Assembly (NCBI RefSeq): GCF_014633365.1
Contig: NC_068352.1
Span: 25,205,310-25,269,309, forward strand
Reading direction: 5' to 3'
DNA from: Diospyros lotus
Lineage: Eukaryota > Streptophyta > Magnoliopsida > Ericales > Ebenaceae
DNA: 64,000 nucleotides
This document shows positions 49,079 to 59,354 of this stretch, piece after piece (the stretch's first letter is position 1; the number at the start of each line of letters is the position of its first letter). The position numbers and the translations under genes are program-made. The notes beneath the pieces are model-generated. The model had not been told where the DNA came from. It was given only the letters and a program-made list of their open reading frames with translations, and ran no database searches.

Positions 49079-51400
49079 TTGGGAGCTTGGATTCCAAAGG
49101 TGTAAGTTGAGGTGACCTAAGCCACCCTTTCTTGTGACTGGAACCTATGCTACTCCATGGAAGAAGGCTCTGCCCAACTTTGGGGAAACCAAGGAGCTGC
49201 TCAGTCGCCTCTGAGCCCATCAGTCTAGGACGATGCGCCCCAGATATCCCGATGGCGACTGAGTCCACTCTTAAAGATCAGAATATAGCCAGGTCTTGGA
49301 GGAGTGGTTTAGATTTTTCCTTTTATTTTTTCATGTAGTTGGCCCTCGACCTTTTTCTTGTACTTAAGCCTCGAGTTGCCCCTTTTTCCTTGAAATAAAT
49401 ACAACTTTTGTGCTCGACTCCTTTGAGTTTAATTTCATCATTTATTTCTTCTATCCTTAATTCAGTTTTTAGTGATTTAGATGTCCAAGGGATCTCAGCT
49501 TAGGAGTCTCGAGCACGAGAGACTTGAGTACGATCGAGTGGGGTGGTCCCTTCTTTACTTAGGCTGTGTTAAGGAACATTATTCATCAAAAAATTACCTT
49601 TTTCTTTTAAAGTAGATTATTTCTTCGATGATCATCTAGGTAGGGTGATCCCCTTCTTGGATATATGACACATCAAAGAGTATTAAAAAATCATCTCAAG
49701 TTTTGTACATTTCATATTTTTGGAAATTATATTGTTCTAAAGAGTTTTTAGTCTCTCGTTACAATAAATAAATAAATAAATAAATTATCATTAATGACGG
49801 AATTTAGCAATTGAAAAACATAATGACCAAAAAAAAAAAAATTAATGATAGATTTAGAGTTAAAATTTTTTCGTCTCTGATTTTAGCAATGGAAATTTTT
49901 CTTTCTTAAATTTTTTTTCTATCAAAGACAGAATCAAATATGAAAAATTTTTGTGTCTAATTTCAAAAACAAAAAAAAAAAAAAAATTCTATTTTTGATT
50001 TTTTTTAGAGATAGAATTTGTGTTTAGAGATGGAAAAAAATTCAGTCTCTGTTATTGATGTAAATGATATAATTTGAAATTTAAATTATGTAATTTAAAA
50101 TTTAAAATTTTCAAATGCTTATTTTTTAAATTTAATTATTTAAAATGATATTGTTTAAAATTTAATCATTTGAATAACTATTTGATAAGATTTTAAAATT
50201 TACTTATTTTAATCATTATAATATAATAAAGAAATCTAAAAATTATAATACGTACATATATATACATATACCTAAATAAATATATATGCGTTTATAAGGC
50301 AAATAACATTTGTTTGATCTTCAATTTTATATTTTTTAATAAATTAAATTAATACATAGTACTTTAATTTATCTTATAATAATTATTAAATTTTAATTTT
50401 ATTACAAATTTGTCCCTTGTTAAAAAAATTGTCAAGAAATTATAATGTGATATATAAAAAAAAATAAAAAATATAGAAATAGCGATTATTAATAACAACC
50501 ATTTGTAACCACTGTGCTATACTTTACAGTGAAAGAACCCATCACTAGGGTTCTTTCTACTTTGTTGAAAATTATTGGGTTTTATTTTAAGTCATTTTTC
50601 TTTAATTTCTCAAAAAATTCTCACCAAAATAAAAAAAAAACTTTTCTATTTGTCTACTAAAATTTTACGACAAATATCATATATATGTGAGATTATATAT
50701 GTACATGCATATATATAAATATATATCTGTACAAGATCTTTAATATGTTAAGCAACAATCGTCAGTAATTGTTGCTTCTTTGTTTTTATTTTTTATTTTT
50801 TCTTATTTTATATATTTGCATCATGATATTTTTTTGTGGTGTTTGATAAAATTTTTAAATAAGAAATTGTAACAAGATCAAAAGTTTAATAATTGCTATA
50901 ATACAAATTAAAATAAAGACTATTTGTTAAAATATAATTGCTATATTCATGTTAATATATGTAAATATGTGCTTACACATGTGTATATATACATCTATAC
51001 ATACTAAGTACGTGAATATGTAAATGTGCATGTATATTGGTATATATATATATGTACGTACATATATGTATATGTACAACGAAGGCTTATGTATATATAA
51101 ATATAATATCTATAGGTACATATACGTATATACATAATACATGTAAATATTTTTAATAAATACATGTATGTATACATATTTTTTATTAGTGAACAAAATA
51201 AAATATTTTAAAATTAATATCTAATTAATTTTTTTAATTTAAATTACATTCAATTTTTCCCTAGAGTCTGAGTTTAGAGACGAAAAAAAAATTATATAAT
51301 TATAATCTATATAGTCCAAATGAAGTCTACTAATTATAGGTGTACGTTCCCCAAAGAAACAACATAAACGCTTCTAAATTCTCTATCAAAGTCCAAAGGA
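49079..51400. other. AT-rich intergenic DNA with short repeated GTCTCTG/AGAGACGG-like words
   Basis: Between 49750 and 50065, and again near 51262-51290, TCTCTGATT-, GAGATGGAAAA- and GAGACGAAAAA-like words occur in both orientations, as in the subterminal regions of CACTA or similar elements. No CACTA end was found. The stretch 50935-51150 is an irregular TATATG/TACGTA tract. No gene was seen. Confidence 0.35.
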
Positions 51401-51910
51401 AATCTTCAATATGAGCTCGCTCATCATGGCCCAATAATATCATGTTTACAATGACAAGGTAACCCAGCTTCAATACATCGTCTACAGCTAGATCATGTTT
51501 GGTATTAGTAGTACCATGATGTCGTCCCCAGACACGACCCCTTGCTACTGTAGGAATAGTCGCTCTCGTAAACTATCATCACCAACGGGCCTCGCTTGCA
51601 AAATTTGCTTATCAATGGGGCTAAAATGAAGTCTACTAATAAGGATGAACTCTTGCTTCCCATACCTATATGCCATTCTACTAATCTCGAACCACATTTT
51701 ATCATGGCGAGCACTAGGAAATGTTACCTCCCTGAACAGAACTTGATGGATCAATTGTGGTGCACTCATTTGGAGGAATAAGGGGATTTGCATGAAATGT
51801 CCTAGTGGGTCCTTCACGAATCTATCCAACACTCTATAATGGGTGAGAGCCTCATGAACTAATCTAAGTCGGTGGATCCCACAATGAGTAGTAGCACGTG
51901 TTTTGGGCAG
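51401..51910 (-). pseudogene. DUF1985-like transposon protein relic
   Basis: The minus strand from about 51905 reads LRLVHEALTHYRVLDRFVKD, then GHFMQIPLF, APQLIHQVLFREV, DKMWFEI and YGKQEFILIS. The order F-G-H-F, Q-L-I-H-x-L-L-x-R-E-V, M-W-F, F-x-x-x-E-F-x-L-I-T is that of DUF1985, a domain of Ulp1-bearing Mutator-like elements in plants. A stop follows near 51545. No protease part was seen nearby. Confidence 0.45.
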
Positions 51911-52029
51911 TAGTACCTGGCTATGGTGAACATAAGTAAATTGCCTGGTGGGCTACTGCTCGTCATCCATCTATATAAAAAGAAAAAACAATACAAATTT
52001 TTTAGGTAATCCATTAGGCTTCATCAACT

Positions 52030-52400
52030 CACTCTTTCATGTGGTCTGGTCGGACTATATCATGGTATTAAGTTTGATAGGACTATATAACTGGATTAAG
52101 TCTGATCGACCATCATTCAGACTTTATCGTGGAATGAAGTCATGACACTTCATGACACGATGATGAAGTCTAATCGGACCTTATCGTGGGATGAAGTCGA
52201 ATGTTCTATCCTATCGGACTTTATCGTGGGATGAAGTCCGGTTCCATTTCTGTTTCAAAAACTTTTGCTTGAATGCTTAAATCTCATTCATGTGGTCCGA
52301 TCGGACTATATCGTGATATTAAGTCTAATAGGACTATATCGTTGGATTAGGTCTGATCGAGCTTCATGACACGATCTTGGGATGAAGTCGGATGTTCTAA
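52030..52400. repeat. Degenerate tandem array of GACTTTATCGTGGGATGAAGTC-like units
   Basis: Units such as CGGACTATATCATGG, CGGACTTTATCGTGGGATGA and CGGACTATATCGTGATATT recur about seven times, with irregular spacing. Many units are imperfect palindromes (GACTT...AAGTC). The array ends about 270 bp before segmental copy B. Confidence 0.65.
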
Positions 52401-52785
52401 CTTGCGGTGAGGTGGTGATGCGCCTTGCGGTGTGGTGGTTCGCAACGGTAGCATTATGGTAGCACTTTGGGTCTTATGGAGATAGATTCGATCTGGCTTT
52501 ATGGTTGTCGAATTTCAAATGTGTTGGGGATTATTTTGTAATGGTTAGGGTATTTTGGTCTTTGTAATGCTGACGTCAAAATGGTCATTTTTTCATTTCA
52601 GTCATTTGTTCGGTAACCCACTTTGTACATTTAGCATGGCCCTTCAAATAAACGGTGGGAATTCCAGAATCTAAACAATTTCACACTGTACAAAACTCAA
52701 TGATAAAAGTCGTAAAACATCGCTTTCTTTCTGCTTCTCCAGTCCACAGGAGTCCAGTTCTCGCAGAAATTTCGGAAGAGTAGGC

Positions 52786-55317
52786 TCACCACCCTTTGCC
52801 GATGAGCCACAACCAGTCGAGTGTAACGCCGGCAAATATGCCACCGAGAAGAAACAACACAAGTATATTCCCCAAGGCGTTTTGTTCTGGTCCCTACAAA
52901 CCCATCAATCCCATAAGTGTTCGGGTTAGAATAACGACAGTGACTGCCAGTTGTAATCAATAGTAATAGATTTCAAGCCTTCTATTTACAAATAAACGAA
53001 CCTTGTAACCTTTTGGAGCTGAAGTAAGGACACAGACAGTGAGGTAACCGTTGGTTAGCCCTAGGAAGGAAGTGAGCATTATCATCCAGCCCTGGTCCCC
53101 GTATTTTGCTGTGAAGTAGAATGCCGGGACGAGCAAGAAGCGCGAAAGAATTGCTACTGTAAGTCCTCTTCTCGACTCCAACTTAAAAAGTTCTATAAGC
53201 GGTATGTATCTCCCAATGAGATCCCACACGTTATACATCGCTATAAGAACAAGTGCATACCTACAGTATTTCCAAATAAGTAGACCATACAACAACAACA
53301 ACATGAAAAGCCTCTAACCCCATTGTAGTGTAAAATGTACCATCTTCGAAATAATTTTTGTTTCTCACATGTAACAGGTAAGATTAGCTACTTAGATGAT
53401 TTATGCAATACTAACCATCCACCCAGTCTATGAGCTCCGGTATCTTCAGATAAGAATCCGGGGAAAATTGACAGTGTCAATGCGTATATGAGAAACATGT
53501 CAAGTGCATAATCGATGTTTTGTACGAACAATTGAGTGTTGCTTAGTCTCTCAAATCGTTTAGGGTCTTCCTCGGCCTGCACAGGTTTGAACAAAAGATC
53601 GGTCAATTGGTTACTACTTACTAGGAGTACCTTGCTTCATAAAATCACAAAACTAGACTTCAAAAAAGAAATATACTTGAGGCCGCCCTGGTTCGCTGTA
53701 TATGCCACCGGCAACTAGGTCAGCTGAGACGGTTTTTGATCCTTCTGAGGCGGCCTTTGAACGATAGTACTTTACAATCGGTAGCTTTGGAAACACAAAT
53801 GCGTAGAGAAGAACGCATAGCAGTTCAAAAAATGCAGAGATAGCAAAAAACAGAACTGCATTAAAAGGTAATAATAGGAAATTAGTGATAAGTTGCTGAA
53901 CATTATGAACATAAATTGTTTGGTTCAAGTATTGCATTTCGATTGAAATGCCGGAGCAAGTATACATGCTAACTAGTTCAATGATATTTACATCATTAAT
54001 GAAAAAACTAGCAAAAGAGGCTCGAGCGTACTTGCTCCTTTGCGCAGGCCGTCTCTAGAACTCTCAAATGCTGCTTTTGTAATTAGCCTCAAACTGGAGG
54101 TCAGAGCCCCGGATGCAGCCAAACCAGCAAGGAAAGACTGAAGAATCAAATACCGGTAACAATATTTTCAGACATGTAAATATCTTATCAGAATTGAGAC
54201 AAAATTGTCAGCCACGAAATAAGCTAACTGCAGATTACTAACTTGAATGAATTCTGGGAGCATGAATGAAAGATCGCCAACCATTCCGCCCTGAACATGA
54301 GCATCTGCAACTCCAAAGGCACCGCTAATGGCACATATGCCAATGTACGCTCCAATTCCTCCTTTCCCAGATGTAGCTAAATCCACCTATGGCACAAAAG
54401 TGAGAAGATGAATCAAAGTGATTGGTAGCATAAATTGGGTGAAATACATTTATGAGAATCCTAGTTTTAGGGGCATGCGTTGTACATACAAATAATCGAT
54501 AGCGTAATGTACAGTACTTACAACTAGAACCAAAGCAGAGCTAATGAAAAACAGTATATATCCGAAGAGGTTCCTTCGCCTAGTATTCAATTTTGCCTCT
54601 TTGTATGCTAATACTGCCAGTGTTCCAAGCGCAAATGGTTGATATACAAGAGTAAGTACCCTCGTCGGGTGATATCTCTGCACAAAGAAAGAAGCGCTGC
54701 TTATAGAAATAGCGTATTGAGCAACAGCGGCAAGTTCCCATACACTCAGAATAGATTACACACTAATGCTATCAAATTGGACAATACCGAACACATAGAA
54801 ATCCTTAATTCTGTCAGCCATAAAGAACAGTAACTCTGCTTGAAGCGCGTAAGAATTGGTGTTTACTAGACGAGAAATGTAATTTAAAACCGATTTGGAT
54901 AAGAATTTGGAGAAAATAAGGATGATATAAAGTACAATCAGTCTCCAAACTGTGAAGATTGGATGCAAGTAAATTAGAAATAACACCACAGAATCAAAAC
55001 CAGATAAAATAATCGAGGAACCAAGAAAGATAATGCAAAATTGGAGAAGAAAAATACCGGGAACAGGGTACTGTAGTAATCTCCTATCGTTAGCATACTG
55101 TTCCACGAGAAAACGCACCCATTACCGAGAAGCCAACATACCACCATTGCAGTAAACTTGCCCTGCTTAGGTTGATATGTATCAGTGGGTTAGTGATCAA
55201 ATAGCAGGTTGGTTTACCTGACTCGAAAATTTAACTCTTTCCCAATCAGTCAGTCAAAGTAATATAACCACAAACCTCAAGTTTAACGGGATCCATATTT
55301 TCGTGATTAATAGACAT
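52786..55317 (-). CDS. Equilibrative nucleoside transporter, ENT3-like (copy B)
   Basis: Nine exons with the same lengths as copy A: 55317-55276, 55162-55058, 54677-54522, 54386-54243, 54137-54032, 53855-53677, 53576-53416, 53260-53002 and 52893-52786. They again give 419 aa with intact splice sites. I count about ten amino-acid differences from copy A, including Leu/Val in GC(L/V)FSWN, Pro/Ala in GIG(P/A)YIG, Gln/Arg in SEPG(Q/R)PQ, Ser/Arg in AH(S/R)LGGW and Val/Ile in IPL(V/I)ELF. None hits the conserved GVADAHVQGG or DLIGRY motifs. It should therefore encode a working nucleoside transporter. Its upstream region, however, is rearranged, and the TATA box seen in copy A is missing. Confidence 0.93.
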
Positions 55318-55794
55318 GGATGCCACCTATCCGAGCTCCTGCAAATAACAGGCCGCGTAAATTAGCATGAATCGGCAGATTACTTGGTTTAAGTCAGTTT
55401 ATGTAAAACTTGAAATTCTACCAGAAATTCCTTGAAAATACATGCTTTAACTCCACGGCTATTGAGAACCATTAATTGTGATTCATATTTGCATTTATTC
55501 ATGTGCATTTCTTTGGCCTTTCTACCTTTTGTTCAAGTCTTACTCCAAAGAAGATCAATAGACGATCTAACTTAATCCGACGATAAAAGATAAAACCATT
55601 TTTAAACAGCTTTCAAGTTGGAAACGGGGGACAGGAGAAATTTGTACAACCGGGGAGATAATCATTTGGAAAATGTAGTCATGCAGACAACACGGACAAG
55701 TAGATGAACCCTAGTTAGACTTCAAATAATGAAATCCAAAGCCAAGTCTCCACACCGAATCACATCACCTATCACTTGGAAATATAAGAAACTA

Positions 55795-55870
<76 letters not shown>

Positions 55871-56040
55871 AGGGAGAGGGAGAGGGAGAGAAAGAGACTT
55901 ACGTTTCTGAGAAGCGTGTGGGTCGAAGAATTCGGAGAGATTCTGGGATTATTTTTCATGAGATTAAGGGTAACTGGGTGTTTGATCCATTGACAGCGCA
56001 ACAGAGAGAGAGAGAGGGAGGGAGGACGAGAGGGAGATTA
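55318..56040 (-). promoter_or_regulatory. 5'-UTR region of ENT copy B with expanded microsatellite and lost TATA box
   Basis: The UTR intron is 55902-55339, with the same donor GTAAGT and acceptor TTTGCAG as in copy A. Inside its start lies (GT)n(GA)n(GGGAGA)n at about 55801-55893, roughly twice the length in copy A. Homology to copy A stops near 56040, before the position of copy A's TATA box, so the ancestral core promoter is gone. Confidence 0.7.
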
Positions 56041-56233
56041 AGGGTAACTCAGTTATCAAATATCAAGATCCCTTATTCTTTTTCTATAAAAATTACCCAA
56101 TTTTCTCTAATGGCTACATTTGAGATTTAATTTTGGATTATTAGGCTAATATTAAGCTGATTATAATTTCTCTTTTGGGCCTTATTTATGCCAATTTTCA
56201 CCTTTTAAAACAATTTTAACTTTTTGGGTTGTG

Positions 56234-56405
56234 CTCAACGGTGACGGATGTAATAGTGAGCTGCCTTGAGTTGAAGTCCAGAGCAGCTCACAACAAAATT
56301 TATTTTTATAATGTAATTTTTTTAATTTTTTAATTGTAGCCCAATCTTAATTTAGTCCAGTCCAGCCCATCTCACTTGTCTGGATCCATCCCTGGTTCCC
56401 AACGG
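56234..56405. mobile_element. Small hAT-like insertion (156 bp) in copy B
   Basis: The body is 56242-56397, between CTCAACGG and CCCAACGG (8-mers, 7 of 8 equal). Copy A has a single GTGCCCAACGGCTGC at the same place, i.e. the empty site. The right end, inverted, contains CAGGGATGGATCCAG, a common hAT end style. The left end is poorly preserved. Confidence 0.65.
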
Positions 56406-56942
56406 GTGCTAGCGTAATTTGCTCAATCCCTACTAGCATAGTTGCCTGTCCTAAGACTGTCTTGACACTTTCTACCCTTGAACATATCCCAAATGCCTCT
56501 GTAAGACAAGAAAGAAGGGTGGGGTTTTGTCCCCTAGTAGGTTTTCAAAAGCTCAAATTAGTTATTATTTGAGAATAATGCAATAGTGATGTAATTATAA
56601 CATAATAAATGGCATAACTAACTCGTTGAGTACTATGCCTTTGTATAGGTATCTTGTGTTACAAGAGTGGTTGGTAAGGATGAAATCTGGAGGATGGGCC
56701 TGGAAGGTTATTCATGAGCCTCACTTGGGCTTAGGGACGATAACAAGTATTTGTTGGGCCCTTTTCTATCCTAAGGCCTAACTCCTAGGTTTTAGGCTAC
56801 GTTGGGTTTTGCCATCCATCATCATTTGCCCCCTACTCCATATTCTAAGTAATTTGAATTGAGGGAATAGTGAGGTTAAAACTGTCTTGACCTTGGTTGA
56901 GGATAAAATTGTTCGACTCCTATCTCTGGCTTCCAAAATCAT

Positions 56943-57180
56943 TAAGGGTGTCTTTGATAGGGGTGAAAAATGAGGGTGGAATTCGAATTCCATCTAAATT
57001 TCAATAAATTTTATCAAACAGTTTTTCAATTCCATAAAATTCGAATTCCATCTTAGTTCAAAAAGTAAAGATTTTTCTTAAAATCAATGAATTGGAATTC
57101 CTAGGGGTTGGAGTGAGAATTGGAATTTCATGAAATTGGAATTCCACTATCATTTTCCTCCTTTATCAAACGCACCCTAA
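56943..57180. mobile_element. Tourist-like MITE (PIF/Harbinger type) in copy B
   Basis: The body 56946-57177 (232 bp) starts GGGTGTCTTTGAT and ends, inverted, GGGTGCGTTTGAT. It is flanked by TAA on both sides. Copy A has the uninterrupted site ATCATTAGGGGAACTT. The interior is built of GGAATTC-type inverted words and has no gene. It differs in its ends from the large Harbinger element at 13037. Confidence 0.85.
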
Positions 57181-58756
57181 GGGAATTTTCAATTTCTACC
57201 TATCCCTTTTCAACACTTATTATTAGATGGGTCATCAGTCTATTTACCTTAATAAGATGATGAGGATCGTTCTCTCCCATTTTCCTAAGGAAACATGATT
57301 GAGAGGGTGCCACCTCAACATTATTAGGGGAAGTTGCGCCTATTTGCATTTCCTTTGGGCTTATATATATGGAGGAACCCCACACTTGCCATCTTGCTCT
57401 TCTATCTCCCAGCATTCAAAGTTCTTGATCTCTTTCCTCGACCTAATCATCCTCAAGCAATTAGGTGTGTTTTCTTTTTACAAGTCTATAGATATAAAGA
57501 GAGAGCTCGAGCAATGAGGTAAGCTCGAGCTATTCCAATTCTAGGGGCCAAACCAATCTTGTTATCAACAATAGGGTAATAGTGTTTAAGGGAGAAAAAA
57601 AAAGCTTAGAGAGCTTTGAGTAAGACTCGAATGCCTCTTAAGTGAGGAGCTCACCTATCTTAGTAAAAAGGTAGTCGAGACTTTCATAGGTCAACATGGG
57701 CTTGATGCGGATCAGCATACCTATTTTTATTCGAAAATTTGCCATGCCCACCAAGCTCTCAAGAGTAGTCTAGTAATTTATGTTGATGTCCTAAGGTTAG
57801 CCTTTGCATCCCTATTCACTTGATGGCTGCCACTACAAAAAAATGAGTGTTTAGCGGTGATTTTTTTACGACGATTATGTAAACTGCCACAAAACATAGT
57901 ATATAGAACCGTCGTTAAGTACTTATTTTGCGACAATTTTCTTTTCATTTTGCTGCAATTAACAAAAATCTCTGCAAAATTTTAAAATTAAACAATTTTT
58001 AAAAAAATTTGTGGCGGTTTTCTAGAACTGTGGCAAAATTTATAAAATAATTGAAAATTTTTAAAATTAATTTAAATTACCATTTTGTTGTGGTGAGAAA
58101 CCGTCGCTAAAATTATTAATTTTAAAATTAAAAATTTAATTTAGTTGCAGTTTCCATAAGTCGTCGCTAAATTTTGAATAATTTAAAAATTAATTTAAAT
58201 TATCATTTTGCGGCGATCTTAAATCGTCACTAAATTTTGAATAATTTTAAATTTAATTTAAATTATCATTTTGCGGCGGTCAAAAGCCGTCGCTAAAACT
58301 ATTAATTTAACAAATTTAAGAAATAATATAATAATTAAAAAATAAAATTTATCAACGATTTTGAAGAACCATCACAAAATTTTAGAAAATAATCTAATAT
58401 TTATATTAAAAATATATACAATTTTAAAAATATATAAAAAATAAAAAAAATATGTTTAACTCTACTTTTTAATTTTTAATAAATTTATTTAAATTAATTC
58501 AATAAATTTATTTTTAATTATTTTTTGGGGTGATTTATCCATAAATATTATATATTTGTGGGTATACACGTATCTGTGATTTCTTACTTAAATTATAAAA
58601 TGTAAACAAATAGTACATTTGAATGTGTACAATTATTGATAATAAACACACACTACAAATGTTATATAATAATTAATTATTGATAATATTTATTAAATGC
58701 ATGTGTACAAAATCTAAACAAACACTACATTTAAAAAATATCGAGAGATTGTATTA

Positions 58757-59354
58757 TATATTGTCGACGTTCAGAATTAGCCAACCGTAATTCATAGGCC
58801 CGCAATGAGTATATAAGCCCGAAATGCAAGGAGGAGGAACAAAATAGAACGTACACGGAAAGTTTTTACGTGATTCGGCTAGAACGATGCATACTCCACG
58901 ACTGTCCTCTGATGATTCCGGCTGAGTAATAACATGCCATTATGATTGTCCTCTTTTACAATGGTGTTTTTGATCCCTATTTATAGTGAGGGGTGTTTAC
59001 AACTACATAAAATCAAAAAGTGGTAAAATGACATCATGGGGATAAAATGTCCTTATCAATTCCATGAAATTGGGATTGAGCTCCGTATCACTGGGGATCT
59101 AATTTATCTCAGATAAAGTAGGTGGGTCATACCTCCAGTTAGCTGGAAGCATCGCTGGGAGTTCGTTGGAAGTATCGCTGAGAGCTCGCTGGAAGCACAG
59201 TTGAGAGTTCGCTTGGTTCCGCGATCTGAATTCAGGTTTTAGTAATATACGAGCTTGGCTCGGGCCTACTAGGCTTGAGGTGATTGGGTCAGCTCGCTGG
59301 GTTGAGTCCAACCCATAAGGAGTAGTCCGACAAATACCCATAATTAACATATAT
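58757..59354 (-). mobile_element. Solo Copia-like LTR (588 bp) nested in the CACTA element
   Basis: The body 58762-59349 begins TGTCGACG and ends TTAACA (TG...CA). TATAT lies on both sides (58757-58761 and 59350-59354). The minus strand has CACTATAAATAGGG, a TATA box, followed downstream by a GCCGAATCACGTAAAAACTT-type segment common near the ends of plant Copia LTRs. The AT-rich target duplication is weak alone, but ends, box and segment agree. Confidence 0.65.

Larger units (their letters stand above)
52668..57830. repeat. Segmental duplication, copy B
   Basis: It is homologous to 39391-46397 but lacks the equivalent of 42746-45044. Copy B also carries insertions absent from copy A at 56242-56397 and 56946-57177. 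Homology ends exactly where the CACTA element begins at 57831. Confidence 0.9.
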
